A stretch of 42,194 bases of DNA from Bacillota bacterium (GCA_023443225.1 JAEZVF010000036.1:1-42194), one strand, 5' to 3'; positions 1 to 9,293 are shown, counted from the stretch's first letter. Numbers and translations: made by a program. The notes: generated by a model not told the origin, from the letters alone.

Positions 1-97
1 ATCCAGCATAAAGACAGAAAATCAATATGTCTTATTAAAGTGCGTCAAAAAATTGAGATAAGAAAATATTAAAAATAAAGAAAGAAAATAAACTGCA

Positions 98-150
98 TAA
101 AAAAAGGTGGCTCGCACCATAGCTTAATTTAGCTATTTTGCGACGCCCCC
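98..150 (-). terminator. Rho-independent terminator after manA
   Basis: On the minus strand an imperfect GC-rich stem (one bulge, one mismatch) with an inner ATAGCT/AGCTAT helix is followed by seven T residues. It lies just downstream of the phosphomannose isomerase stop codon and ends the sugar operon. The first 97 bases of the window hold no gene that I can see. Confidence 0.75.
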
Positions 151-168
151 TTCTTTACTAAAGCTTCG

Positions 169-1116
169 TTAAGTTAATGTTTTAATTCCTTCAAATGTTA
201 TCATGATATCCATATCGCCGTCAAAACTAAGTTCTTTCCTACCATATGGTATCAAAAAACTATCTCCTATAGAAACATACTCGCCTTCCACGTATCCCGA
301 ACCACGTACAACAGTAGCCAGTTGATACTTATGAAAGGGAAGGATAGATAATCCCCGTATTTCTAACTTCATTATGCAAAAACTCGTATCGTTCCAAAAG
401 TAGGTGATCTTGGCATTATCAACCTGCTTCATTTTTGGATAGCCGGGAAGTTCATTTGTCTGATCTGTATAAGTTAGACAGTCAATTGCCTGATTCAAAT
501 GAAGTTCACGCTCCATCCCATCCTTGTCTTTCCTATGATAATCATAGAATCGATAGGTTATATCCGTCGACTGTTGCACTTCATATACAATGCTACCTTT
601 ACGGAGTGCATGAAGCTTACCGGCAGGAATATATACAAAATCTCCTGTCTTAACGGGCATATGTCTTATCAAGTCATCCCATCTGTCTTGTCTGATAAAT
701 TCCTTTATTTCATTTTCATCAGATGCATTATGACCGTATACTATGTTACTATCCTCTTTTGCATCAATAAAATACCAAGCTTCATTCTTACCCGTCTTAA
801 AACCGAGCTTTTCCGCATGTTCCTTATCAGGATGAACCTGTATACTTAAATCATCCTCTGGAGCTACTAATGATATAATAAATGGAAACTCCTCACAATG
901 ACTATGGAATAATTCTGGTTGCTTATTCCATAATTCATGTAATGTCATACCTTTATACTCACCCCGCACCACCACATTAGATGACTCTTTCTGCGCGCTA
1001 AATGACCAAGACTGACCAATTGTATCTGGAAACCACGGGTAATTGAAATACTTTTTGATTAATGTCCCGCCCCAGATTGCATGGCGTGGTATTGTAGTAA
1101 AAAATATTAGATTCAA
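169..1116 (-). CDS. manA: Mannose-6-phosphate isomerase, class I (ManA type)
   Basis: Cytoplasmic zinc enzyme that interconverts mannose 6-phosphate and fructose 6-phosphate. The 315-residue protein has the short Firmicute class I PMI layout. Zinc-site motifs are visible: QVHPD near residue 95, KNEAWY near 110 and IPAGKLHAL near 165, with the second cupin half following. The start is a TTG at 1116 preceded by AGGAGG at 1122-1127; no better ATG lies upstream. It is the last gene of the sugar operon, 25 bp after the ROK kinase. In this context it probably moves a phosphorylated hexose into glycolysis as fructose 6-phosphate. Whether mannose 6-phosphate is its real substrate here cannot be read from sequence. 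Confidence 0.88.
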   Translation of the reverse strand: MNLIFFTTIPRHAIWGGTLIKKYFNYPWFPDTIGQSWSFSAQKESSNVVVRGEYKGMTLHELWNKQPELFHSHCEEFPFIISLVAPEDDLSIQVHPDKEHAEKLGFKTGKNEAWYFIDAKEDSNIVYGHNASDENEIKEFIRQDRWDDLIRHMPVKTGDFVYIPAGKLHALRKGSIVYEVQQSTDITYRFYDYHRKDKDGMERELHLNQAIDCLTYTDQTNELPGYPKMKQVDNAKITYFWNDTSFCIMKLEIRGLSILPFHKYQLATVVRGSGYVEGEYVSIGDSFLIPYGRKELSFDGDMDIMITFEGIKTLT

Positions 1117-1141
1117 ATTTGCCTCCTATCTATATGTGACA

Positions 1142-2077
1142 CTAAAAAAGTGCTTCAAAAATGTGCGCAGCCCCAATCATTGGGGCATCACTGCCTAATT
1201 CTGCCTGGTCGACTTTAATGCTTTTCTTTTTAGCCCAGGAATCATAGCCATAACCCATGATCATTTCAGGCAGCGGATCGATCATTATTTCTTTATGAAC
1301 GCACAAACCTCCACTTATGATTATAGTATCAATAGACATAATATCAATGAAAACAGCCAGTCCATATGCCAGTTTATCAACACAGGACTCTATCAGTTTT
1401 TTTGCCTGTTCATCTCCTTCGTACATTAGTGTAAATACTGTCTCCGTTCTTTCCCTGCCAATCAGTTTTTCTGGAAATAGTTCCATTGCCTGTTTCAGAA
1501 TCGCCGTACCTGATGCATAGGTTTCTAAGCAACCCTTTTTTCCACAGCTACAGTTTCTTCCACCCCAAATAATTGGTGTATGGCCGATTTCACCTGCACT
1601 GTTCATTGGTCCACCGACAATACTTCCATTCATAATTACACCACAGCCGATACCGGTCCCTAATGTAACGCATGCAAAGTTCTCATAGCTTCGGCCTGCA
1701 CCAAACATTCTCTCTCCCCATGCTGCTGCCCAGGAATCCTGTATCATATTAATTTTACGTTTAAAAATTTTTTCAAAATACATGGCAACGGGGACATCAG
1801 TTCCAAACAAATTTGAACTATACTCTACAATACCAGCTGCCGAATCAACAGTTCCAGGGATCCCTACTCCGATATTTGAAATATCATCTAGTGTTAAATT
1901 ACAATGTGACAATAATTCATTCACATGACCACAGACACCATCTACAAAAGCAGGAACTCCGGATTTCAATGTTGAACCTATCTTTTTTTTTGCCAGTATA
2001 GTTCCCTTATGGTTTACGATACCAATATTGGTCTTCGTACCTCCGATATCAATTCCCAAATACCTTTTTTCACCCAT
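1142..2077 (-). CDS. ROK-family sugar kinase
   Basis: ATP-dependent hexose kinase of the ROK family (glucokinase, fructokinase, allokinase and mannokinase types), about 311 residues and cytoplasmic. The N-terminal phosphate-binding motif GIDIGGTKTNIG is present. The zinc-binding cluster is CSCGKKGCLE, and the EIGHTPI motif precedes it. The usual catalytic NDAN is QDSW here: the Asp is kept but its neighbours differ. The chosen start (2077) is an ATG preceded by GGAGGAAAAT; an ATG 12 bp upstream would place that ribosome binding site inside the gene. It lies between an AlsE-like epimerase and manA, so it probably phosphorylates the sugar released by the upstream hydrolase. Allose, allulose or mannose are candidates by context only. 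Confidence 0.87.
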   Translation of the reverse strand: MGEKRYLGIDIGGTKTNIGIVNHKGTILAKKKIGSTLKSGVPAFVDGVCGHVNELLSHCNLTLDDISNIGVGIPGTVDSAAGIVEYSSNLFGTDVPVAMYFEKIFKRKINMIQDSWAAAWGERMFGAGRSYENFACVTLGTGIGCGVIMNGSIVGGPMNSAGEIGHTPIIWGGRNCSCGKKGCLETYASGTAILKQAMELFPEKLIGRERTETVFTLMYEGDEQAKKLIESCVDKLAYGLAVFIDIMSIDTIIISGGLCVHKEIMIDPLPEMIMGYGYDSWAKKKSIKVDQAELGSDAPMIGAAHIFEALF

Positions 2078-2133
2078 ATTTTCCTCCATACCGCTGCTGT
2101 GGCGGCACTAATATTAGGAGAAAAAGACACTCA

Positions 2134-2799
2134 TTACTGTATACAGCTTCGCAGCTTTTGAATTCTGCTGTCCATAGTTTCACTATCATTAAAGATACTT
2201 GCAGTGCCTGCGACAAATATATCTGCACCCGCATTACGCATCTTTACGGCATTTTCGAAGCTTACGTTACCATCTACTTCAATCATGACATCTTCTCTTC
2301 CAGATTCTTTTAGCATTGCTCTTAATTTTCTTATTTTTTTAAGGCTACGTGGTATCATCTGTTGTCCTGCAAAGCCGGGATTCACTGACATAACTAAGAT
2401 ACCATCTATATCATCCATGATTTCTTCAATCGCTTCACAAGATGTCCCAGGATTCAATGCAATAAAAGGTATTGCACCTTTACTTTTTATATAAGAAAGG
2501 GTCCTCTGCACATGTTTTGTAGACTCATAATGAATGCTTACTATCTCTCCAGGTTTGATATCAAACCAATCTAATTTCAATTCTGGATTATTTATCATAA
2601 GATGAATATCAAGTGGTATATTACTAGCATCACGTAATTTTTTAATAAAATCTGTACCCAGACTGATGTTCTGTACAAATTCCCCGTCCATTACATCCAT
2701 ATGAAGATATTCAATTTTATTTCTTTCAAATTGAAGTATCATATCATCTAATTCCAGTGGATCCGCACACATCATGGAAGGAGCTATTTTACCTGCCAA
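2134..2799 (-). CDS. Ribulose-phosphate/allulose-6-phosphate 3-epimerase family protein (AlsE-like)
   Basis: TIM-barrel metal-dependent 3-epimerase. Motifs in order: IAPSMMCAD at the N terminus, HMDVMDGEFV (metal ligands), DIHLMI, VNPGFAGQQMIP and EVDGNVS. The SMMCAD and PGFAGQ wording resembles E. coli AlsE (allulose-6-phosphate epimerase) more than housekeeping Rpe (PGFGGQ), and an operon setting with a kinase agrees. The start is placed at TTG 2799, with GGAGG at 2808-2812 and only 1 nt after the upstream stop, giving 221 residues that begin just before the conserved IAPS. The longer reading from TTG 2823 would overlap the upstream gene by 23 nt and lacks a site. Likely product: fructose 6-phosphate from allulose 6-phosphate (inferred). 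Confidence 0.8.
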   Translation of the reverse strand: MAGKIAPSMMCADPLELDDMILQFERNKIEYLHMDVMDGEFVQNISLGTDFIKKLRDASNIPLDIHLMINNPELKLDWFDIKPGEIVSIHYESTKHVQRTLSYIKSKGAIPFIALNPGTSCEAIEEIMDDIDGILVMSVNPGFAGQQMIPRSLKKIRKLRAMLKESGREDVMIEVDGNVSFENAVKMRNAGADIFVAGTASIFNDSETMDSRIQKLRSCIQ

Positions 2800-2800
2800 A

Positions 2801-4846
2801 TCATTCACCTCCGTATACTTCAATTATCTGGAACACTTCCAACTTTGGTAAATATATTCTTGTAATATTATCAATTGTTGAGGTCTTTAGTACTTCCCCT
2901 TCCGGTAGTATTTTGGCCATTCTTCCCTTACCAGGTACATCGATGTATATATCATACATTGGTACAATCGGCGGTGTTTCCTGCTGATTAATGACTGCAA
3001 AATAAAGATGTTCCTCTTTTGACCATCCAATTGTTTCCACAAACTTCGGTGCATTGGAAGTAAATTTCGGTTCGTCGATTAAATCCATAAATATATGATT
3101 GAGAACCCGTCTGCTCATAAACGGCTTCATAAGTTCAATTGGTGCCGCTGCCCATAGAATTCTACCTTTTCCCACATTTTTAAGGATAAGAGAAGGTTCA
3201 TCCGTATAAATTCCCGGCGGATTTGAATGAATTGCTGAGAATTCACATAAGTCTGAGTCTACGTAAGGAAGGGTCATGGTTGCCAGAACAGTACAATCCT
3301 TATCTGTCAGTTCAACACGGTATTGATGCATAGATAAGGTAAGGGGTTCTGTCCTTGTAAATCCTTCCAGATATTTCGCTCCCTCAGCTGTAGGGCTCAT
3401 GTATGTAAAGTTGGATCTGGTTCTTCCAAGCATCTTAACTCCTAATAATTCCTGGAGACGTTCATGGCCTATAGGACCACTAACATAAAGGGTACCCCCA
3501 TTTACAACATAATTTTCAATATCCTTCATTTCAGCATCCATAATCCTAGATACATGAGGAAGTGCTAATACCTTACTCTTGCAATTATTCAGATTTACAC
3601 TTCCAATCACATCATAAGGAATATTATAGTCTCGCATAATGGATGCTAACAAAACCGGAGCATCAATGTAGTATTTTGTATCAAAAGTTCTCTTTGACAT
3701 CGGAATATTCGTATCATTTGGGTCAAACTTAGAGTGAGTGGAAAACCATATTGCCACATCATGAAGCAGATTTCCTGACACATATTTTTCATATTGCATC
3801 GTATTTTCATAAACTTTTTTCATAAGCTCTGTATAGACTTTCGACACAAAAGACCCATCAGGATTTATGGCATCAACCAGTAGGAATGCGCCATTATGTA
3901 CCAGTGCGGTAATAACATTCAGTAATAATTCATTCTCCGTCTTCGTCGTCGTATGATACACCAACTCCGGATCACATCTGGATGTATGGTATGCAAAGGG
4001 AAGATTAGGTGTAATACTCTTATAATACTTATTAATAAATGTCTGTTGTAGATATCCGCCATAATAATCACCACTTGCATAATCAATTGCAGGTAATTCA
4101 TATTCACTGTCTCCATTAATCCAAGGTGATGTAATTTTAGAAAACTGATGCTCAATGAGGACATCCGGATTAATCTCTTTTATACTATCTGTAGCAAATT
4201 TGGCATACTCAGCTATCCATTTTTCTCTAATATCCTGAAATTCAAGGAAATCCTTGTCATTCCAATCAATCATATGTGGTAACTCCCGGCCAGTTTCCTT
4301 CTTATATTTTTCACGGCAGGAATCACAATAACAGAGATCGGGCCAGAAGGTCATATCCAAAAACATTGCTTCAAATTTATAATTTCGGTTCAATTCCTGA
4401 AGATTTTCCTTTACATATTTGCGATACTCTTCATTATTTGGACATACGATTCCATAACGACCGGTCTTAAACTCTGCACCACCGTTATACTCACGAAAAT
4501 TCTTACCTTCCGCTGTTACTAATCGCCAAGAAGGATAATTTTCATAGGCCCAGTTATCAAATATCTGAGTAAAATATGCGATTACTGCAATATTATTTTC
4601 ATGACATTTTTCTATCATTTCTCCAAAAAAATCTTTTCCTTTTAAACCTTTATGCATGCGGCCAATTTTCGTTGGATAGTAGCATAGACCTGTATGTGGC
4701 TTTGCTTTTACCATTGCAGCCTGTACATGTGCTTCCTTAAGTGCTTTTACATAAGCATCGCAATCTAGCTTTGATAAAAACTCCTCATTCCAATCATCGA
4801 TATGCATATCCATGAGATTTCTTCTATAATTATTTTTTATCCACAT
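2801..4846 (-). CDS. Putative glycoside hydrolase, GHL6/GH29-like with beta-galactosidase trimerisation-like domain
   Basis: A 681-residue protein with no signal peptide, so probably cytoplasmic. The N-terminal half looks like the hypothetical glycosyl hydrolase 6 (GHL6) TIM barrel related to alpha-L-fucosidases. A candidate nucleophile is Asp164 in MFLDMTFWPD, followed by the four-Cys-like segment CYCDSC (172-177) seen in this group. The middle (about 390-540) resembles the Rossmann-like trimerisation domain of GH42-type enzymes, and a small beta domain ends the protein. ATG 4846 is preceded by AAAGGAG. It sits between AraC and the epimerase in the ABC-transport operon, so it probably cleaves an imported glycoside or disaccharide. 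I cannot name the substrate, and it could be an undescribed GH family. Confidence 0.65.
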   Translation of the reverse strand: MWIKNNYRRNLMDMHIDDWNEEFLSKLDCDAYVKALKEAHVQAAMVKAKPHTGLCYYPTKIGRMHKGLKGKDFFGEMIEKCHENNIAVIAYFTQIFDNWAYENYPSWRLVTAEGKNFREYNGGAEFKTGRYGIVCPNNEEYRKYVKENLQELNRNYKFEAMFLDMTFWPDLCYCDSCREKYKKETGRELPHMIDWNDKDFLEFQDIREKWIAEYAKFATDSIKEINPDVLIEHQFSKITSPWINGDSEYELPAIDYASGDYYGGYLQQTFINKYYKSITPNLPFAYHTSRCDPELVYHTTTKTENELLLNVITALVHNGAFLLVDAINPDGSFVSKVYTELMKKVYENTMQYEKYVSGNLLHDVAIWFSTHSKFDPNDTNIPMSKRTFDTKYYIDAPVLLASIMRDYNIPYDVIGSVNLNNCKSKVLALPHVSRIMDAEMKDIENYVVNGGTLYVSGPIGHERLQELLGVKMLGRTRSNFTYMSPTAEGAKYLEGFTRTEPLTLSMHQYRVELTDKDCTVLATMTLPYVDSDLCEFSAIHSNPPGIYTDEPSLILKNVGKGRILWAAAPIELMKPFMSRRVLNHIFMDLIDEPKFTSNAPKFVETIGWSKEEHLYFAVINQQETPPIVPMYDIYIDVPGKGRMAKILPEGEVLKTSTIDNITRIYLPKLEVFQIIEVYGGE

Positions 4847-4877
4847 GGTGTTCTCCTTTCAATTATGCCATATTTGT

Positions 4878-5777
4878 CTATCCTTTATAAAAAATGCCTT
4901 CACCATTTGTTCCTATCTCATCACCATAGCGGGAAGCAAATTTGTCTTTGTTAACTGAGTTTTCCATAAATTCACTAGGCGTCATTCCGTTAATATTCTT
5001 AAATATCTTACTGAATGAGTGGATACTTTGAAATCCAGACGATAGTGCTGCTTCTGTAATATTTACTTTCCCCGATAGCAACTTCTTCTTAGCCTTTTCT
5101 ATCTTAATATTGAGTACATATGTGTGTAGTGACATACCTAAAAATTTTTGGAACAAAACTGTCAGATGATTCGGAGAAACACCGATTGCATTACTTATCG
5201 TTCTGTTGTCCAAATTATAATCACGATAGTGCCTATTTATATATTCTATTGCATCTTCAATATGAATCCATGATTTACTTTTGTGAGCCCGACTTACGGA
5301 TACCATATCTTTCACACTAGAATCATTGCGGAAATAAGTTGCCAGAATAGCCATTCCTAATCCTTGCAGAATTAACTTGTACCCTACCTTCTTCTCCCTA
5401 AATTCCTTATACATGCGAAGATAATTATTACTTAATTCAATTCGTTCATTATCTGATATCGTGGCGGTGAATATATTGCTATCATCAATATACATGACTT
5501 CTCCAGATGGAGAAATGCAGTTAAAATGGAATATATACTGCACTAATTGTTCTTTACCCTGTGCCACAATGACATGTGGGGAATACGGGGGCATAACAAT
5601 TAAATCTCCCTGTTCTAGTATGAACTGCCGTCCACGAACAATAAATTCTGCTTTACCAGAAGCTATATAGGTAAATACATGTTCCTGATCAATCCATTTG
5701 CCTGACATACCAATTGCACGCTTAATTCTCATCATGGGAACTGAAAGTATTGAATTTTCTAACATTTCTATATTCAT
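4878..5777 (-). CDS. AraC-family transcriptional regulator
   Basis: A 299-residue regulator with an N-terminal cupin-type sugar-binding domain (GDLIVMPPYSPHV near 60-75). The C-terminal double helix-turn-helix spans about 185-280, with IGVSPNHLTVLFQKFLG and SSGFQSIHSFSKIFKN followed by GMTPSEF. It is embedded in the operon between the second permease and the GHL6 gene, so it probably senses the transported sugar and activates the promoter ahead of the binding protein gene. A weak site (GAAGGG) lies 11 nt before ATG 5777. Ligand unknown. Confidence 0.88.
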   Translation of the reverse strand: MNIEMLENSILSVPMMRIKRAIGMSGKWIDQEHVFTYIASGKAEFIVRGRQFILEQGDLIVMPPYSPHVIVAQGKEQLVQYIFHFNCISPSGEVMYIDDSNIFTATISDNERIELSNNYLRMYKEFREKKVGYKLILQGLGMAILATYFRNDSSVKDMVSVSRAHKSKSWIHIEDAIEYINRHYRDYNLDNRTISNAIGVSPNHLTVLFQKFLGMSLHTYVLNIKIEKAKKKLLSGKVNITEAALSSGFQSIHSFSKIFKNINGMTPSEFMENSVNKDKFASRYGDEIGTNGEGIFYKG

Positions 5778-5797
5778 AAATCATACAACCCTTCTGT

Positions 5798-6631
5798 TTA
5801 GCCCTTTACTGCACCTGCCATCATACCTTCCATGACTTTCTTAGAGAAAAATAGATAGATAATAAGAATTGGCACGGTAGCCATAACTAATGCTGACATC
5901 AATAATGTGTAATCAACCGTATATTGTGTCGTAAAATATGTAAGACCAACCGGTATTGTCTTAAATTTCTGATCACTAACCAGTATCTGGGCCAGTGGGA
6001 ATTCATTCCATACATGCATAAATGTGAGAATGGTAACGGTTGATAATACAGGCCTACAGATCGGCATAATTACCTGGAACATCGTACGGAATAAACCTGC
6101 ACCATCAATTGCAGCAGCGTCTTCCATTTCATTCGAGATACCCTTTACATAGCTGTCAACCAGAAAGATTGCAATGGGAAGCTCAAAGCAAATATAAGGA
6201 GCCCATAACGTAAATCTCTTATTTAGCATTCCAATGTTATTAAACTGTATAAACATCGGTACAATAAGGGAATACACCGGAAGCATTGTACCCGAGAGAA
6301 AGATTGCATACACCAATCCACGTCCTCTAAAATGATATCTTGACAACAGATACCCTACTACAAAAGAAATTATAAGCACCATGAACAAGGAAATCAGACT
6401 GTTAAGTGTAGTATTGAACATATAAGTATCAAATTTTGCTGTGACCCATGCCTTAACATAATTATCTAAATTCGGCGACTTTGGTAGTGCAAGGGTACTT
6501 AAGGTAAACTCCTGCTGACTCTTCAGGGAAGAGTAGATCAACCAGACAACCGGAAAAATGCAGGTTAATGATAGTAGGAAGATTGGAAGATTTACAAGGA
6601 TCCATTCAATTATGTTCTTAACTTTTTTCAT
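5798..6631 (-). CDS. ABC sugar transporter permease, MalG/CUT1 type
   Basis: Inner-membrane permease of 277 residues with about six transmembrane segments. The EAA loop reads EDAAAIDGAGLFRTMFQVIMP and contacts an ATPase. The ribosome binding site GGAAGGAGG lies inside the last codons of the upstream permease, whose stop is 2 nt before this ATG, so the two are translationally coupled. No ATPase is encoded in the operon. As is common for CUT1 systems in Firmicutes, a shared MsmK-type ATPase elsewhere in the genome probably energises uptake (family knowledge, not visible here). Confidence 0.9.
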   Translation of the reverse strand: MKKVKNIIEWILVNLPIFLLSLTCIFPVVWLIYSSLKSQQEFTLSTLALPKSPNLDNYVKAWVTAKFDTYMFNTTLNSLISLFMVLIISFVVGYLLSRYHFRGRGLVYAIFLSGTMLPVYSLIVPMFIQFNNIGMLNKRFTLWAPYICFELPIAIFLVDSYVKGISNEMEDAAAIDGAGLFRTMFQVIMPICRPVLSTVTILTFMHVWNEFPLAQILVSDQKFKTIPVGLTYFTTQYTVDYTLLMSALVMATVPILIIYLFFSKKVMEGMMAGAVKG

Positions 6632-6633
6632 AA

Positions 6634-7518
6634 TTAATTTTTCCTCCTTCCCATAAGCAACTGGATAACCCCAGCTAAAGCCAATCCAAATACAAGGATA
6701 CTGACCGATATCGTTGCGCCATAACCAAAATTACCAATACGGAAGGTCGTATCATAACAATACAGGGTTAGTACGCTTGAAGCCCTTCCCGGACCACCAT
6801 TTGTCATTACATAGATTTGATCATATATCTTCATTGTACCGGAAGCGCATAGGATAATAGCAATCTTTAATGTATCCCATATCATTGGCAAAGTAATAAA
6901 AATCGATTTCTGTCCCCAGTTTGCTCCATCTAATTCTGCACATTCAAAGATTTCATTCGGTATGCTCATTACGGCACCTAATAAAATAACCATGTAAAGA
7001 CCGATAAACTGCCACACTACCGGTATCGATACAGTTTTTACTACAATACTTGGATCATCCAACCAAGGCTTAATCCAATCAGCTTGTCCTATTATGTTTA
7101 ACAAAGCATTTAGTAATCCGTAATCTTTGTTATATATGAATTTCCAAACAAATCCGATTACAATTGGCGCCATGACTACCGGAAAAAAAATAACTGTCCT
7201 GTGCAATTCTCTAAATTTAAGCTTATGATTTGTCATAAGAAAAGATACGATAAGTGCAATTCCAACCTGCCCCAAAACTGCATAGAGTGCTATCACTAAT
7301 GTGTTTTTTGCTGCTAACCAGAAATTCTTATCATGAATTAGTTTATTATAATTCTGCAATCCTATGAACTGCTTTTCGCCAATTCCACTCCACTTGTTAA
7401 AGCTGTATATTACAGAAATAATTAGTGGTGTAATAATGAAGAAAATATACATTAACAAAGGCACTAAAATCAATGCATAAACTAGCGTTATCTTATTTCT
7501 TGCCTTTTTCTTTAGCAT
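6634..7518 (-). CDS. ABC sugar transporter permease, MalF/CUT1 type
   Basis: Membrane permease of about 294 residues, pairing with the downstream MalG-type subunit. Six hydrophobic segments are visible, and the EAA-like loop reads ECAELDGANWGQKSIFITLP. The start is set at ATG 7518 (MLKKKARNK), with AAAGGA 7 nt upstream. The longer frame to 7572 would begin inside a perfect intercistronic inverted repeat and has no site. It follows the binding-protein gene by about 73 bp, a gap that holds a stem-loop. Confidence 0.9.
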   Translation of the reverse strand: MLKKKARNKITLVYALILVPLLMYIFFIITPLIISVIYSFNKWSGIGEKQFIGLQNYNKLIHDKNFWLAAKNTLVIALYAVLGQVGIALIVSFLMTNHKLKFRELHRTVIFFPVVMAPIVIGFVWKFIYNKDYGLLNALLNIIGQADWIKPWLDDPSIVVKTVSIPVVWQFIGLYMVILLGAVMSIPNEIFECAELDGANWGQKSIFITLPMIWDTLKIAIILCASGTMKIYDQIYVMTNGGPGRASSVLTLYCYDTTFRIGNFGYGATISVSILVFGLALAGVIQLLMGRRKN

Positions 7519-7544
7519 AACATTTCCTTTCTTAATCATAGGAC

Positions 7545-7570
7545 GAGGGTGGCAGATACTTGTCACCCTC
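7545..7570 (-). other. Intercistronic stem-loop between binding-protein and permease genes
   Basis: The 7-bp arms GAGGGTG (7545-7551) and CACCCTC (7564-7570) enclose a 12-nt loop, 21 bp after the binding protein stop. There is no T-run, so it is not a clean terminator. Such hairpins behind binding-protein genes (malE-malF is the known model) stabilise the upstream mRNA, allowing more binding protein than permease to be made. That role is inferred. Confidence 0.55.
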
Positions 7571-7591
7571 ATCCAAAATTACAATTTCTTT

Positions 7592-8971
7592 TTACTGTGC
7601 ATCCAAAACTTCCTGACAATATTGTGCCATTTCTTCTGGTGTAACTGCTCCAATCAGTAATTCCTGTGTTCTTGCATAAAGTTCTTCACTAACAGCTGCC
7701 GGTAACTGTACGTCAAAAATTGGCTGCTGCTTCACTGTACTTACATATGCTAGATACTTAGCAAAAATCGGATCCAAACTGCTTGTATCAATATTTTCAA
7801 CTTTAGAACCAGATATGAAACCATTCTGAAGTGCAATTTCTCCATAGTTAGAATCAGAAACAGCTTTTAGGAAAGAAAGAGCTGCTTCCTTGTTCTCACC
7901 TGTTAAAGAAGCATTAATACAGTATCCCCATCCTGCACCACCTGCAACTGCATCTTTATCTCCGCCAGCTCCTGTAACTTCTGGAAGATTGGCAAATTGT
8001 GTTACTGCTTTCACATCCTCTGGCGCATTGGCTATAATATCTCCCACACACCATGCACCTTCTATAAACATTGCTGCCTTTTTATTGTAATACATCGTCT
8101 TCTGTTGCATATTATCAATGGAGTTCATATCACTATTAAATGCACCTACATTAGCAAGGTTCTGGAAATCAGCTAACGCCTTTACAAATGCTTCATCCGT
8201 AAATTTAGCACCTTGACCATTTTTTAAACTAAGGAACCAGTCTGCTGTTACATATCTATATGCAAATGTGTTGAAAAGACAAGATTCTGCAACCCATTTT
8301 GCGGAGTTGCCAAGTGCGATAGGCGTATATCCTTTTGCATTAATCTTATCGATTGCATCAAGTAATTCATCATATGTAGATGGGAACTCATTAACACCGC
8401 ATTCAGTTAATATATCCTGGTTATAAACTACAGTACAGTTTGCCTGAAGTTGGAATGGAATTGTATAAACTTTGTCATCTACAGTACCATCAGTTAACGC
8501 ACCATCTGAAAATCCATTGCCCCATTCTCCTGCAATATCATCATCAAGGGGAACAATAACTCCAGCACCAGCCAGTTGCTCCAACATATCTCCCTTACAT
8601 ATAAAAACATCCGGTAGTGTATTACTTGCCATCATTGTTTTTAAATATGTCTCATAATCATCATGTGCCACGAACTCTTCCTCAATAGTCACACCCGGAT
8701 TTACTTCCTTCCATGCTTCAGAAGCTATTCTGTATGCAGCACCGGTTCCGCTTTCGTCAGTTGTTTTATGGAATTGGAGTAGTGAAAAACTTGCTCCGCT
8801 ATCATCACTAGCCTCAGGTGCTGAAGCATCCGTTGATTCCGTTTTCTCTGTAGTTTCAGCACTAGGGTTTTCCTGCACAGGTGAATCTCCTGATTTACTT
8901 TTGCAGCCTGCAAACAAACTGATAGCCAAAACTGTTGTTAAAAATAACGATAAAAATTTTCTTTTTTTCAT
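7592..8971 (-). CDS. ABC transporter sugar-binding lipoprotein (extracellular family 1)
   Basis: Solute-binding protein of 459 residues. The N terminus MKKRKFLSLFLTT leads to a lipobox LFAGC, so Cys22 would be lipidated and anchored outside the membrane. A Ser/Glu/Thr/Asp-rich linker (about 25-60) precedes the bilobed family 1 fold, with the typical late segment AMFIEGAWCVGDI. It is the first gene of the operon; AAGGAGAGGTATT precedes ATG 8971. It delivers the sugar to the two permeases downstream. The ligand cannot be named from sequence. Confidence 0.92.
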   Translation of the reverse strand: MKKRKFLSLFLTTVLAISLFAGCKSKSGDSPVQENPSAETTEKTESTDASAPEASDDSGASFSLLQFHKTTDESGTGAAYRIASEAWKEVNPGVTIEEEFVAHDDYETYLKTMMASNTLPDVFICKGDMLEQLAGAGVIVPLDDDIAGEWGNGFSDGALTDGTVDDKVYTIPFQLQANCTVVYNQDILTECGVNEFPSTYDELLDAIDKINAKGYTPIALGNSAKWVAESCLFNTFAYRYVTADWFLSLKNGQGAKFTDEAFVKALADFQNLANVGAFNSDMNSIDNMQQKTMYYNKKAAMFIEGAWCVGDIIANAPEDVKAVTQFANLPEVTGAGGDKDAVAGGAGWGYCINASLTGENKEAALSFLKAVSDSNYGEIALQNGFISGSKVENIDTSSLDPIFAKYLAYVSTVKQQPIFDVQLPAAVSEELYARTQELLIGAVTPEEMAQYCQEVLDAQ

Positions 8972-9190
8972 AATACCTCTCCTTTTCTACGCAAAATATC
9001 ATCAAGAATGAGAACTATTTCAGGATAGTTTTTGTTGTTAAATGCTTACATATTGCTTATTCTTTCAAATATTTTGTCTTATTTTGCTGATTTCTGTGTT
9101 ATTAGTATACCTAACTTTATCTATTTTGTCTTTATCTATAAAATATATTATTTGTCGAATTCTACGATTTATTTCATTATTATTTATTAT
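8972..9190 (-). promoter_or_regulatory. AT-rich upstream region of the sugar operon with an inverted repeat
   Basis: This region ahead of the binding-protein gene holds no gene. It contains a 6-bp inverted repeat AACTAT-TTCAGG-ATAGTT at 9013-9030, about 40 nt before the start codon, which could be an operator for the AraC protein. I see no convincing catabolite-response (cre) element and no clear -35/-10 pair. Confidence 0.35.
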
Positions 9191-9194
9191 ATGA

Positions 9195-9242
9195 AAAAAA
9201 AGCACAATATCGGCTGTATTCAATAACCGAATTGCGCTTTTT
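9195..9242 (-). terminator. Terminator after hydF, possibly bidirectional
   Basis: A hairpin pairs AAAAAGC..CAAT..TCGG with CCGA..TTG..GCTTTTT around a roughly 12-nt loop. On the minus strand it ends in a T-run about 50 bp after the hydF stop. The opposite arm is A/T-rich enough to work in the other direction too. Confidence 0.7.
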
Positions 9243-9293
9243 ACTAACATTCTTCCAAACCCTGTCATTCATCTGTATTTTCGACAGTCTTAG

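Noticed and set aside
7519..7572. Longer N terminus of the MalF-type permease
   Set aside because: It starts within the intercistronic inverted repeat; ATG 7518 has a proper site.
9032..9268. Small AT-rich open frames between the sugar and hyd operons
   Set aside because: Low-complexity composition, no ribosome binding site, and they overlap the hydF terminator.
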